Positions 53,051-61,584 of a stretch of DNA of 64,000 bases are shown piece after piece. The notes beneath the pieces are model-generated. The model was not told the origin of the DNA, made no database searches, and saw only the letters and a list, made by a program, of their open reading frames with translations. The first letter of the stretch is position 1, and each line of letters starts with the position of its first letter. The translations under genes were made by a program, and so were the position numbers. This stretch comes from Streptomyces fuscichromogenes (GTDB lineage Bacteria > Actinomycetota > Actinomycetes > Streptomycetales > Streptomycetaceae): contig NZ_BMML01000008.1 of the NCBI RefSeq assembly GCF_014645815.1, forward strand, positions 248,001 to 312,000, given 5' to 3'.

Positions 53051-54162
53051 CGCCGGACCGTCGAGGCGATCGTCGCCGAGCCGACGACGCGGGTGCCGTC
53101 GTACAGGACGACCGCCTGGCCGGGGGCGACGCCGCGGACCGGTTCGGTGAACGTGACGCGCAGCTCGCCGTCGACCAGTTCGGCGGCGGCCTCGGTCTCG
53201 CCGCCGTGGGCGCGCAGCTGGGCGGTGTAGCGGCCGGGGCCAATGGGGGCGGTGCCGCACCAGCGGGGCTTGATCGCGGTCAGCCCGGTCACGTCGAGGG
53301 CGGCGGCCGGGCCGACCGTCACCGTGTTGTCCACCGGCGAGATGTCGAGGACGTAGCGCGGCTTGCCGTCGGCGGCGGGGTGGCCGATGCGCAGGCCCTT
53401 GCGCTGGCCGATGGTGAAGCCGTACGCGCCCTCGTGGGTGCCGACCTTGGTGCCGGACTCGTCGACGATGTCGCCCTCGGCCCTGCCGAGGCGCCGGGCG
53501 AGGAAGCCCTGGGTGTCGCCGTCGGCGATGAAGCAGATGTCGTGCGAGTCGGGCTTCCTGGCGACCGCGAGGCCCCGGCGCTCGGCCTCGGCGCGGATCT
53601 CGTCCTTGGTGGTGAGGGTGTCGCCGAGCGGGAAGAGGGCGTGCGCGAGCTGCTGCTCGTCCAGGACGCCGAGGACGTAGGACTGGTCCTTCGCCATGTC
53701 GGAGGCGCGGTGCAGCTCGCGGGAGCCGTCGGGGAGCGTCACGACCTGCGCGTAGTGGCCGGTGCAGACCGCGTCGAAGCCCAGGGCCAGGGCCTTGTCC
53801 AGCAGCGCGGCGAACTTGATCTTCTCGTTGCAGCGCAGGCACGGGTTGGGGGTGCGGCCCGCCTCGTACTCGGCGACGAAGTCCTCCACGACGTCCTCGC
53901 GGAAGCGGTCGGCGAGGTCCCAGACGTAGAACGGGATGCCGATGACGTCGGCGGCGCGGCGGGCGTCGCGGGAGTCCTCGACGGTGCAACAGCCCCGGGC
54001 GCCCGTGCGGAAGGACTGCGGGTTCGCGGAGAGCGCGAGGTGGACGCCGGTGACGTCGTGGCCGGCCTCGGCCGCGCGGGCGGCGGCGACGGCGGAGTCC
54101 ACGCCGCCCGACATGGCGGCGAGGACGCGGAGGGGGCGGGTGCGCTGCGGGGTGTCAGTCAT
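53020..54162 (-). CDS. mnmA: tRNA-specific 2-thiouridylase
   Basis: 380-residue enzyme that thiolates U34 of tRNAs for Glu, Gln and Lys using sulfur relayed from a cysteine desulfurase. The ATP pyrophosphatase loop is AMSGGVDSAVAA, the first active-site Cys is in NPCLRCNEKIKF, and the second in SHDICFIADG; the C-terminal barrel starts near GLTAIKPRW. TGGAGGGG precedes the ATG at 54162. Also called trmU. Confidence 0.97.
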   Translation of the reverse strand: MTDTPQRTRPLRVLAAMSGGVDSAVAAARAAEAGHDVTGVHLALSANPQSFRTGARGCCTVEDSRDARRAADVIGIPFYVWDLADRFREDVVEDFVAEYEAGRTPNPCLRCNEKIKFAALLDKALALGFDAVCTGHYAQVVTLPDGSRELHRASDMAKDQSYVLGVLDEQQLAHALFPLGDTLTTKDEIRAEAERRGLAVARKPDSHDICFIADGDTQGFLARRLGRAEGDIVDESGTKVGTHEGAYGFTIGQRKGLRIGHPAADGKPRYVLDISPVDNTVTVGPAAALDVTGLTAIKPRWCGTAPIGPGRYTAQLRAHGGETEAAAELVDGELRVTFTEPVRGVAPGQAVVLYDGTRVVGSATIASTVRRQPAASTSTS

Positions 54163-54222
54163 AACCCCTCCAGGGTAAGGGGGCGCGGGAACCGGAGCCC
54201 GCGAGTATCCGTTGGGGATCAC

Positions 54223-54885
54223 ATGGGGGCGGATCGGACAGCGGCGGGAGACCGGGACCGGCGGATCGGGCGGCGGGCGCTGCTGGTCGGCGGGGCAGCG
54301 GCGGCCGTCGGCACGGCGGCACTGACCAGGGACGAGCTGACGCGGCTGTACTGGCGGCTGCCGGGCGTGCACAAGGCGCGGGTGGCGGGCGCGGTGGACT
54401 TCAGAGGCGCGCGCTGGGTGGCCGCGTCGCCCGCGAACTACCGGACGGCGAACCGGCCGGACGACTACCCGATCGACCGGGTGGTCATCCACGTCACCCA
54501 GGGTGGCTACGCGAGCGCGGTGAAGGTCTTCCAGGACCCGGCGCACGAGGCGGCGGCGCACTACATCGTGCGCAAGGACGGGCGGATCACCCAGCTGGTC
54601 CGCGAGCTGGACGTGGCGTTCCACGCGGGCAACCGGTCGTACAACGAGCGGAGTGTCGGCATCGAGCACGAGGGTTTCGTGGACCGCCCGGAGGACTTCA
54701 CCGACGCGATGTACGCGGCCTCGGCGCGGCTGACGGCCGCGATATGCCGGCGGTACGGCATGGCCATGGACCGCGAGCACGTGATCGGTCATGCGGAGGT
54801 GCCGGGGACGGATCACACCGACCCGGGCAGGCACTGGGACTGGGATCGCTACATGGGGATCGTTCGGCGTGTCGGACAGCCCTGA
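54223..54885 (+). CDS. Exported N-acetylmuramoyl-L-alanine amidase (Amidase_2)
   Basis: A 220-residue secreted amidase with a twin-arginine signal (DRRIGRRALLVGG, residues 12-24). The Amidase_2/PGRP fold shows the zinc His in VVIHVTQGG, HYIVRKDGRITQLV, VGIEHEGFV, and HAEVPGTDHTDPGRHW with the last zinc ligands. It cleaves the lactyl-alanine bond of peptidoglycan, likely in wall turnover. No cell-wall-binding domain is attached. Confidence 0.93.
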   Translation: MGADRTAAGDRDRRIGRRALLVGGAAAAVGTAALTRDELTRLYWRLPGVHKARVAGAVDFRGARWVAASPANYRTANRPDDYPIDRVVIHVTQGGYASAVKVFQDPAHEAAAHYIVRKDGRITQLVRELDVAFHAGNRSYNERSVGIEHEGFVDRPEDFTDAMYAASARLTAAICRRYGMAMDREHVIGHAEVPGTDHTDPGRHWDWDRYMGIVRRVGQP

Positions 54886-55015
54886 CACCCAGTTCCACCT
54901 GTGACTCAATCGTTATCCTGTGGTCGCGCTGCGCGCATCCTGTGTCCGTTGCGTCCCACACCCGTGGCGCCAGCTGCGTCTGCTCAACTCACCTTGTTTT
55001 CAAGGGAGTTAAGCA

Positions 55016-56737
55016 TTGCAAGCTTCCACGGCCGACTCACAGTTCCGCCGGTTCGTTCCTAACTTCGCCTCAGATTTCGCACAGACCCCAGGACAAACAT
55101 CCGGGGCCATGACCCACACCACGGATCCCGCCTTCGAGGCGAACAGAGAAGAAGAGCAGGTCACCGGCGGCAGGCGCCGTCGTGCCAAGGGCGCGGAGGG
55201 CGCCAAGGCCGAGCACTCCAAGGCTGAGCGCACCACCGACGCCGAACACTCCAAGGAGGGAACGGCCAAGCGCGGCAAGGGTGTTCACCGCCGGAAGTTC
55301 CTCGGGGGCATGGCCGGGGTCGGTCTGGGCGCCGTCGCCGCGGCCGGCGCGTCCTTCGCCCTGCTGACCGACGCGAAGGGCAACAAGGCCAACGCGGCGA
55401 CCAACACCGCCACCTTGACCATCCCGGACCTCCTTGAGGGCACCACCTCCGACAGCACCACCACCTTCACGCTGGAGGCGAAGACCGGCACCGCCGAGGT
55501 GCTCACCGGCGTCACCAGCACCACCGCGGGCTACAACCAGTCGTTCCTCGGTCCCACCATGAAGTGGGTCAAGGGCAACACCAACGTGCTCAACATCACC
55601 AACAGCCTGGGCGAGGACACCACGGTCCACTTCCACGGCGCGCACGTCCCGGCCAAGATGGACGGCGGTCCCCAGGTCGCGTTCTCCGACGGGGACACCT
55701 GGTCGCCGACCTTCACGGTCAAGGACGAGCCGATGACGCTCTGGTACCACCCGCACGCCCTGGGCACCACGGCGAAGCAGGCGGTGCACGGCCTGGCCGG
55801 CATGATCATCGTCGACGACAGCGACAACACCACCAGCGCCGACCTGCCCACCACCTACGGCACCGACGACATCCCGCTGATCTTCCAGTCCCTGGCCGTC
55901 AACGCCGCCGGCGACATCAAGTACGACCTCACCGGCTACCTGGCGGCCACGGCCTTCCCGCTGCTGGTCAACGGCACCAACGTCGACGACACCACACTCA
56001 CCTTCACCGCGACCAAGACCCGGACCCGGTTCCGGCTGCTCAACGCCTCGCCGTCGGACATCATCGTCATCCAGCGCAGCGACGGCGGCACCATGACCCA
56101 GATCGCCAGCGACCAGGGTTACCTGGCCGAGGCGGCGGACGTCACCACGATCCGGCTGGTGGCCGGCGCCCGCGCCGAGATGGTCATGGATATGTCGGAC
56201 GACGTCACCCTCCAGGCGGTCATCACCACCGGCTGGGTCCGCGGCGGCAGCGGCACGTACGACTTCCTGGCGGTGACCGCGAGCGGCACCGACACCCCGG
56301 ACGACCTGCCCAGTTCGCTGCGGACCATCGACCGGTACGACACCAGCGACTTCACGGCCCGCACCATCACCCTCGGCAACAGCGGCGGCACCATGCTGAT
56401 CGACGGGAAGGCCGGGACCAGCATGTCCTCCATGGCCATGATCAGCACCACGCTGGGGTCCAAGGAGATCTGGACGATCAAGAACAGCACGCAGCTGGAG
56501 CACTCGTTCCACCTGCACGACGTGCCGTACCAGCTGATCTCCATCAACGGCGCGGATCCGACCGGCGTCCAGCTCGGCTGGTACGACACCTACGAGGTGG
56601 TCGGCGGCGGCTCGATCGTGATCGCCATGGAGTTCACGGACTTCTCCGACGACACGTACATGTACATGCTCCACTGCCATCTGCTGCAGCACGAGGACGA
56701 GGGCATGATGGCGTCCCTCATGGTGACGGACAGCTAG
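55016..56737 (+). CDS. Tat-exported multicopper oxidase
   Basis: A 573-residue secreted oxidase of the laccase/CueO type. The four copper motifs are complete: VHFHGAH, WYHPHAL, HSFHLHDVPYQ and MLHCHLLQHEDEGMM. The twin-arginine signal (VHRRKFLGGMAGVG) lies unusually far in, after about 90 mostly charged residues (a Lys/Glu/Ala-rich stretch with KAEHSKAERT). A TTG start at 55016 has AGGGAG seven bases upstream; an ATG at 55109 would shorten this region by 31 residues but has poorer spacing. Oxidises phenols, metal ions or bilins; the true substrate is not evident. Confidence 0.9.
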   Translation: MQASTADSQFRRFVPNFASDFAQTPGQTSGAMTHTTDPAFEANREEEQVTGGRRRRAKGAEGAKAEHSKAERTTDAEHSKEGTAKRGKGVHRRKFLGGMAGVGLGAVAAAGASFALLTDAKGNKANAATNTATLTIPDLLEGTTSDSTTTFTLEAKTGTAEVLTGVTSTTAGYNQSFLGPTMKWVKGNTNVLNITNSLGEDTTVHFHGAHVPAKMDGGPQVAFSDGDTWSPTFTVKDEPMTLWYHPHALGTTAKQAVHGLAGMIIVDDSDNTTSADLPTTYGTDDIPLIFQSLAVNAAGDIKYDLTGYLAATAFPLLVNGTNVDDTTLTFTATKTRTRFRLLNASPSDIIVIQRSDGGTMTQIASDQGYLAEAADVTTIRLVAGARAEMVMDMSDDVTLQAVITTGWVRGGSGTYDFLAVTASGTDTPDDLPSSLRTIDRYDTSDFTARTITLGNSGGTMLIDGKAGTSMSSMAMISTTLGSKEIWTIKNSTQLEHSFHLHDVPYQLISINGADPTGVQLGWYDTYEVVGGGSIVIAMEFTDFSDDTYMYMLHCHLLQHEDEGMMASLMVTDS

Positions 56738-56761
56738 TGGCCGCTCGGGCCTCCTGAGCAG

Positions 56762-56794
56762 GCTGCCGCCGGCAGTGGAAGTGCCGGCGGCAGC
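56762..56794. terminator. Bidirectional terminator after the multicopper oxidase gene
   Basis: Perfect 13-bp stem (GCTGCCGCCGGCA at 56762-56774, complement at 56782-56794, seven-base loop) between convergent genes. Confidence 0.9.
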
Positions 56795-56811
56795 CGTTCG
56801 TGAGGTTCCGG

Positions 56812-57945
56812 TCATGTGCAGACCCCCCGGAACACATCGACCTGGCCGCCCGTGCTGTCCGCCACCACGAGGTCGCGGACGCCGTCGCCGTCCAGGTCTG
56901 CCGCCGTCGCGTCGTAGGCGCCGGTGGCGGGTACGTCGGTCAGCTGTGTGAGGGCACCCGAGGCGGTGCCCGTGTACGGCGTGACCGTGTTGCCCTGGAG
57001 CGAGGAGACCAGCAGGTCCGTGGTGCCGTCCCCGTCCAGGTCCGCGGCGCCCACGGCGACCGGCAGCGCGGGCGTGCTGTAGGCGGTGGCCGCGCCGAAG
57101 GTGCCGTCACCGTTGCCCGGCAGCACGTCCAGGGTGTCGGCGCCGTTGCTCACCGTGGCCAGGTCGAGGCTGCCGTCACCGTCGAAGTCGCCCTCGGCCA
57201 GGGAGTAGAGGCGGGCGGTGGCCGCGTACTTGGTGGCGGTGCCCAGGGCTCCGGTGCCGTCACCGAGCAGCACGCTCACCCCCGCGCTCGCCACGCTCGC
57301 CGTGGCCACGTCGGCATCACCGTCGCCGTCGAAGTCGCCGACCACGATGCCGTGCGGCTGGCTTCCGGTGGCGGTCTGGCCGGCGTCGGTGAAGGTGCCG
57401 TCCCCGTCGCCGAGCAGCACCCGCACGGTACTGGTCTGCTGCTCGGCGACCACCAGGTCGGCCAGGCCGTCCCCGTTGAGATCCCCCGTCGCCAGCGCCC
57501 GGGGCGACCCGGACACGTCGATCGCCGAGGCCGGACCGAAGGTGCCGTCGCCGGAGTTCAGCAACACGCTCACCTGGGCACCGCCGAAGTCGGCGGTCGC
57601 GAGGTCCGGATGTCCGTCGCCGTCGAAGTCCGCCACCACGGTCTGGTACGGATGCGTCCCGACCGCGTAGGTGCCGCCCGCCGCGAACGTCCCGTCGCCT
57701 TCGCCCAGCAGCACGGTCACCGAGTCGCCTTCGAGGTTGGCGGCGACCACGTCCGGCACGCCGTCGCCGTCGAGGTCGGCCGTGACGACATGCCGGGTGT
57801 TGGTGTCGGCGGCGGCGGAGCCGGTGAGGGTGTACGACGGGGTACAGCCGGCCGCGTCGGCGGCCACGGCGGGGATCGCGGGCGGCGCTCCGCCGAGGAG
57901 CAGCCCGCCGGCCACGGCGATGCACAGGCGACGACGCCGGTTCAT
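56812..57945 (-). CDS. Secreted FG-GAP/VCBS repeat protein
   Basis: A 377-residue exported beta-propeller. A Sec-type signal (RRRRLCIAVAGGLLLGG ending at ALPA-like VAADA, about residue 29) precedes about seven copies of a repeat with a calcium-binding DxDGDGxxD core (for example DLDGDGVPD, DFDGDGHPD, DLNGDGLAD) and VLLGDGDGTF. No catalytic residues, so a scaffold or ligand-binding role is likely. It lies 40 bases after the SUMF1-like gene and shares its strand; the pair may act together outside the cell. Confidence 0.9.
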   Translation of the reverse strand: MNRRRRLCIAVAGGLLLGGAPPAIPAVAADAAGCTPSYTLTGSAAADTNTRHVVTADLDGDGVPDVVAANLEGDSVTVLLGEGDGTFAAGGTYAVGTHPYQTVVADFDGDGHPDLATADFGGAQVSVLLNSGDGTFGPASAIDVSGSPRALATGDLNGDGLADLVVAEQQTSTVRVLLGDGDGTFTDAGQTATGSQPHGIVVGDFDGDGDADVATASVASAGVSVLLGDGTGALGTATKYAATARLYSLAEGDFDGDGSLDLATVSNGADTLDVLPGNGDGTFGAATAYSTPALPVAVGAADLDGDGTTDLLVSSLQGNTVTPYTGTASGALTQLTDVPATGAYDATAADLDGDGVRDLVVADSTGGQVDVFRGVCT

Positions 57946-57985
57946 GCCCTACCGCCTCTCGTCTCGGGTGATGTCATCGATCGGC

Positions 57986-59035
57986 TCAGCTCTGGTCGGC
58001 GGCGACCCGGAAGCCGACCGTGGGATAGCCGCCGCTGCCGTCCCGGCCCTCGCCTCGGTAGTGCGTCGTGCAGCTGCGCCCGGTGGCGTACCAGGAGCCG
58101 CCGCGCACGGCGTTGACGTCCAGACCGGCCTCCTGGCCGTTGGTGGCGGTGACCACGCTGGAGGTCCACTCGAAGCAGTTGCCGGCCATGTCGTAGGCGC
58201 CGTACACGCTGACGCCGGCCGGGTACGCGCCCACGGCCGAGGTGAGTCCGCCGGTCGCCATCAGCGCGTCGAAGAGGTCCGTGTAGACGAACCCGGTCCA
58301 GGTGTCGTGGTCGATCCAGCCGGTCACCCCGCCGGTCGCGGTGACGGTGAGGATCTCGGAGACCGGCTCGCTCTCGCCGTACCGGGTGGAGTCCGGGTCG
58401 TCGTAAGTGGCCTCGGTGGAGCCGTAGTTCGCGAGGTAGTACGCGGCGCACACCGCGTTGTAGTTGTAGTTGCTGGTGAGCACGGAGTCCGTGTAGGTCG
58501 TCCCGGCCGCGTCGCCCCAGGGGTAGCCGTAGGAGTCGGGGCCGCGGGCCGCGCTCTCCCACTCGGCCTCGGTCGGCAGCCGCAGGGTCCAGCCGTCCGC
58601 CTGCCCGGTGAGCCAGTCGCAGAAGGCCTCCGCGTCCGCCAACGCGACCTGCAGCACCGGGTGTTGCTCCTTGCCGGTGGGGACCGTGCCGTCGTCCCAG
58701 TACGACGGCACGGTGTGGCCGGCGCCCGCGTCCGTGCCGAGGAAGGCCGCGTACTGGGCGTTGGTGACCTGGTAGGCCCCCAGCCAGTAGGCGGAGTCGA
58801 TCGGCGAGGCCTCGCCCGCTCCCGTGGTGTTGGACAGGTCGGCCGTGAACACGAAGTCCGGGTCCGCGGGGGCCGGTACCAGGCTCTGCCCGGCGACGGT
58901 GACCGAGTCGGCCGCGGCGGCCGGGGTCGCGCCGAGGAACGGCACCCCGAGCAGCGGCACGACGGCCGCGGCGCCGGCGATGCGCAGCAGCTTCCTTCTG
59001 CCGAACGGCTGTTGGTGCGGTGGTACGACGGTCAT
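57986..59035 (-). CDS. Exported SUMF1/PvdO-like protein (FGE-sulfatase family)
   Basis: A 349-residue protein with a twin-arginine signal (FGRRKLLRIAGAAA). The C-type-lectin-like FGE fold shows YWLGAYQVTNAQYAAF, RLPTEAEWESAARG, YDMAGNCFEWTSS and RGGSW (311-315). Of the two copper-binding cysteines of true formylglycine-generating enzymes, the first position is Ala317 and only the second, C322, remains. It is therefore not a canonical sulfatase activator; other members of the family (PvdO, EgtB-like) carry out different oxidations. Partnered with the FG-GAP protein gene. Its ribosome site GGAGGG lies about 13 bases upstream of the ATG. Confidence 0.88.
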   Translation of the reverse strand: MTVVPPHQQPFGRRKLLRIAGAAAVVPLLGVPFLGATPAAAADSVTVAGQSLVPAPADPDFVFTADLSNTTGAGEASPIDSAYWLGAYQVTNAQYAAFLGTDAGAGHTVPSYWDDGTVPTGKEQHPVLQVALADAEAFCDWLTGQADGWTLRLPTEAEWESAARGPDSYGYPWGDAAGTTYTDSVLTSNYNYNAVCAAYYLANYGSTEATYDDPDSTRYGESEPVSEILTVTATGGVTGWIDHDTWTGFVYTDLFDALMATGGLTSAVGAYPAGVSVYGAYDMAGNCFEWTSSVVTATNGQEAGLDVNAVRGGSWYATGRSCTTHYRGEGRDGSGGYPTVGFRVAADQS

Positions 59036-59255
59036 GGGGCGGCCCTCCGTCGACTCGATGGCTGGGGAGGCCGGTCACGCGGCGAATTCAGGGGGACAGC
59101 GCGCCGCGTGACCGGCCGTTCAACGGAACGTAAAGTGCGCGCCTTTGCTCCGGCCAGTGCCGGCCTGTGACTTCCCTGGACGCGTTCACACAGGTTCCAC
59201 GCGGGATGCGCGGTCCTTCCCGTTGAGCTCGCAGTCTGCCCGAAGAAGCGCACAG

Positions 59256-59263
59256 TGTCGACA
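59256..59263. promoter_or_regulatory. GntR-type operator, site 1
   Basis: TGTCGACA in the context AGTGTCGACACCT, 104 bases before the SDR gene, one of four copies near this regulon. Confidence 0.6.
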
Positions 59264-59291
59264 CCTAGCGCTGTGAATGCCAAAACTCCCC

Positions 59292-59321
59292 TTGACTGAG
59301 CCTTACTGTCGACACTAGACA
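59292..59321 (+). promoter_or_regulatory. Promoter of the SDR gene with operator site 2 inside it
   Basis: -35 TTGACT at 59292-59297 and -10 TAGACA at 59316-59321 with 18 bases between. The operator TGTCGACA (59307-59314) lies between them, where a bound GntR protein would exclude RNA polymerase. Confidence 0.65.
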
Positions 59322-59359
59322 GGTGGTGAAGGACCTTCCCGCGCGACGAGGAGAACACC

Positions 59360-60148
59360 ATGACCGATCCCCGGCCCGGACGACGACTCCTGGGCAAGGT
59401 CGCCCTCGTGACCGGTGCGGGCGCGGGGATCGGCCAGGGCTGCGCGCTGCTCTTCGCCGAGCAGGGCGCGACCGTGGTCGGCTGCGACATCGACGCGGAC
59501 GCGGCCGGACGCACCCGGAAACTGGCCGCCGAACGCGGGGTGAAGGTGGACGTCCTGGCCCCGCTGGACATGACGGTCGAGGAGGACGCCCGGCGCTGCG
59601 CGGACACCGTGTTCGAGCGGCACGGCCGGATCGACGTCCTGGTGACGGCAGGCGCGATCGCCCCGCACATGGCGAGCACGGCGGAGATGGACTTCGACGC
59701 GCAGTGGACGCCGACCCTGCGCGGCGAGGTCGACGTGGTGTTCCTGCCGGTCCGGGCGGCCTGGCCGCACCTGGTGGCCTCCGGGGGCGGTTCGATCGTC
59801 AACTTCGCCTCGGTGAACGCCTTCCGGGGCAGCGGCACCTTCGGCATGGTCGCGCACTGCGCGGGCAAGTCGGCGGTGCTCGGCCTGACCCGTCAGCTGG
59901 CCGTGGAGGGCGGACCGGCCGGGATCCGGGCCAACACCATCTCGCCCGGCATGGTGCGCACCCCGGCCACCGAGTCGGCCGGCGCGCACGAGGGAGCCGC
60001 TCGGGCGGCCCTGCTGGCCCGCATCCCGCTGGGCCGGGTGGGTACGCCGGAGGACATCGCCTGGTGCGCGGTCTATCTGGCGTCCGACGAGTCCGCGTGG
60101 GTCACCGGCGGGAACTTCCCGGTGGACGGCGGCGTGCTGGCGAAGTGA
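59360..60148 (+). CDS. SDR-family protein with altered catalytic Tyr (HxxxK)
   Basis: A 262-residue short-chain dehydrogenase. The cofactor site TGAGAGIGQG (18-27) and an acidic residue at the end of the second strand (GCDIDAD) favour NAD. The NNAG element is VTAG. Serine 151 (NFASVN) is in place, but the catalytic Tyr of YxxxK is His166 (H-C-A-G-K170). The rest (ISPGMVRTPATES, GGNFPVDGGV) is normal. Either a His replaces Tyr as acid or the function has shifted. GAGGAG precedes the ATG. Its promoter carries two GntR-type sites. Confidence 0.88.
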   Translation: MTDPRPGRRLLGKVALVTGAGAGIGQGCALLFAEQGATVVGCDIDADAAGRTRKLAAERGVKVDVLAPLDMTVEEDARRCADTVFERHGRIDVLVTAGAIAPHMASTAEMDFDAQWTPTLRGEVDVVFLPVRAAWPHLVASGGGSIVNFASVNAFRGSGTFGMVAHCAGKSAVLGLTRQLAVEGGPAGIRANTISPGMVRTPATESAGAHEGAARAALLARIPLGRVGTPEDIAWCAVYLASDESAWVTGGNFPVDGGVLAK

Positions 60149-60204
60149 GGGACACCCGGGCACCGGCGGGGCGAGGGGCCTCGGACCGGTTCCGGGTTCC
60201 CCGG

Positions 60205-60242
60205 GCCGTCACGTCGACGGGGTGCGCCGTCGACGTGACGGC
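60205..60242. terminator. Hairpin overlapping the gntR 3' end
   Basis: Perfect 16-bp stem (GCCGTCACGTCGACGG at 60205-60220, complement at 60227-60242, six-base loop) between convergent SDR and gntR; it includes the last gntR codons and stop. Confidence 0.8.
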
Positions 60243-60949
60243 TTGCGGCCGGACTCCTGCTCCTGGATCTGCTCCTCGACCGAGCGCAGCGCCCGGACCG
60301 TCGCCCCCGCGATCAGCGCGGAGGCCAGCTCGCCGTCCCGCTCCTCACAGGCCTGCATGAGCCGTTCCTGGTCGTCGACGCTGTAGGCGAGCCGGCCGGG
60401 GCGGGTCAGGCTGAGGTGGCGGAGCATGAGGGTGCGCAGCGCCAGGGAGTCGAGGATCTGCTTGAGGGTGGCGTTGCCGACGATCTCGGTCATCCGCTCC
60501 TGGAGCTGCACATGGCTCCAGAAGTACGCGTCCACGTCGCCCTCGTCGGCCAGCCCGCGCATCTTCTCGACCCGGCCGCGCAGTTCGCCGATCTCCTCGT
60601 CGGTGGCCCGCTCCACCAGCAGGGCGGCGAGCATCGAGAGCAGCTGACGGCGGACCTGGTAGATGTCCCGGATGTCCTGGCGGGAGGGCGCCGCGACCCG
60701 GGGCCGGCGGCGCGCCTTCATCTCGACCAGGCCCTCCTGCTCCAGGACCATCAGGGCCTCCCGCACGGGGGTCCGGCTCGTGTCGAACCGCCGTGACAGG
60801 TCGACGCTGTTGAGGTCCTGGCCCGCGGCCAGCCGCCCCTCGATGATCCCGGCGCCCACCCACTCGGCGATCTGCGCGACCAACGGCTCCCGCCGGTCCC
60901 GCAGCCGCAGCAGGCGGGCGAGCACGACATGCGTGTCCTGATCGGTCAT
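60209..60949 (-). CDS. GntR-family regulator (FadR/FCD type)
   Basis: A 246-residue regulator: winged helix at 20-85 (AGQDLNSVDLSRRFDTSRTP and VREALMVLEQEGLVE), then an all-helical FCD ligand domain (YQVRRQLLSMLAALLVERAT, SHVQLQERMTEIVGNATLKQ) with the usual histidines for a metal and an organic acid. Such proteins respond to carboxylic acids of the pathway they repress. Convergent to the SDR and upstream of nothing else on its strand in this window. Two TGTCGACA sites in its own promoter suggest autoregulation. Confidence 0.93.
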   Translation of the reverse strand: MTDQDTHVVLARLLRLRDRREPLVAQIAEWVGAGIIEGRLAAGQDLNSVDLSRRFDTSRTPVREALMVLEQEGLVEMKARRRPRVAAPSRQDIRDIYQVRRQLLSMLAALLVERATDEEIGELRGRVEKMRGLADEGDVDAYFWSHVQLQERMTEIVGNATLKQILDSLALRTLMLRHLSLTRPGRLAYSVDDQERLMQACEERDGELASALIAGATVRALRSVEEQIQEQESGRKPSRRRRTPST

Positions 60950-61006
60950 CCGGCGGCCTCCCGGTCCGTGCCCGGCCCGGTGCCGGGTTCACAGCGGATC
61001 CATCGG

Positions 61007-61014
61007 TGTCGACA
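61007..61014. promoter_or_regulatory. GntR-type operator, site 3
   Basis: TGTCGACA in the context GGTGTCGACACTA, 58 bases upstream of the gntR start. Confidence 0.6.
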
Positions 61015-61058
61015 CTATCGCACTCCAGGGCCGCCCAGAACACCAGTCTCCGCCCGTC

Positions 61059-61066
61059 TGTCGACA
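61059..61066. promoter_or_regulatory. GntR-type operator, site 4
   Basis: TGTCGACA in the context GTCTGTCGACAGCC, 52 bases from site 3, just past the stop of the decarboxylase-like gene and 110 bases before gntR. Confidence 0.55.
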
Positions 61067-61071
61067 GCCGT

Positions 61072-61569
61072 CTAGGGCTGGATGTCCAGGGCGACCAGGA
61101 ACCGGGACACCATGTTGTACACCGCCACGGTCGCCGTCAGCTCGGCGAGTCCGGTCTCGTCGAAGTCGGCGCGCAAGGCGTCGAACACCGGGTCCGGGAC
61201 CTGGACGTCCCGGGTCATCGCGTCGGTGTAGGCGATGACCCGCGCGAGGCGCCCCTCGAACTCCGGTTTCTCCTTGCGCACTTCGGCCAGCTGCGGACCG
61301 GACGCCCCGGCCCGCCGCGCCTCCGGCTCGTGCGCGGCCCATTCGTACGGCGCCCGGTTGAGGACCGCGATCCGCAGGATGACCAGCTCGCGCAGGTCGG
61401 CGGGGAGCGACATCCGCTCCCGTACGGCACCGAGGAGGCTGTTCCAGCCGTCGGCCACCGGCGGGCTGTGCAGCAGCATCCGGTCGAGCGGATGCAGGCT
61501 GCCGCCGCGGCGGGCACGGACGCGGTCGGCGATCTCGCCGTCGCCTTCGGTGCCGGGGAGTCGTGCCAT
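61072..61569 (-). CDS. Carboxymuconolactone decarboxylase family protein
   Basis: A 165-residue all-helical protein of the CMD/AhpD fold: ERMSLPADLRELVILRIAVL, YEWAAHEPEARRAG, and VFDALRADFDETGLAELTAT. The EWxxH of this type replaces the redox CxxC of AhpD, so it is not a peroxidase partner; it may act in a decarboxylation or lactone step of the adjacent pathway. GGAAGGA precedes the ATG. It lies 15 bases after the carboxylesterase stop and is probably last in that operon. Confidence 0.88.
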   Translation of the reverse strand: MARLPGTEGDGEIADRVRARRGGSLHPLDRMLLHSPPVADGWNSLLGAVRERMSLPADLRELVILRIAVLNRAPYEWAAHEPEARRAGASGPQLAEVRKEKPEFEGRLARVIAYTDAMTRDVQVPDPVFDALRADFDETGLAELTATVAVYNMVSRFLVALDIQP

Positions 61570-61584
61570 GGGGGTTCCTTCCGT

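Larger units (their letters stand above)
59036..59359. other. Divergent promoter region between the SUMF1-like and SDR genes
   Basis: 324 bases with no gene. The right half holds the SDR promoter and two TGTCGACA sites; the left half should hold the promoter of the SUMF1-like operon, which I could not place. Confidence 0.5.

Noticed and set aside
47337..54162. Extending the RiPP cluster to include the MetE-like, SDR and LOG genes
   Set aside because: They lie on the opposite strand with their own context, are of housekeeping type, and a repeat-linked terminator closes the cassette at 51253.
57986..59035. Calling the exported SUMF1-like protein a true formylglycine-generating enzyme
   Set aside because: One of the two essential copper cysteines is Ala317, and the protein is Tat-exported, whereas bacterial sulfatase activation takes place in the cytoplasm.
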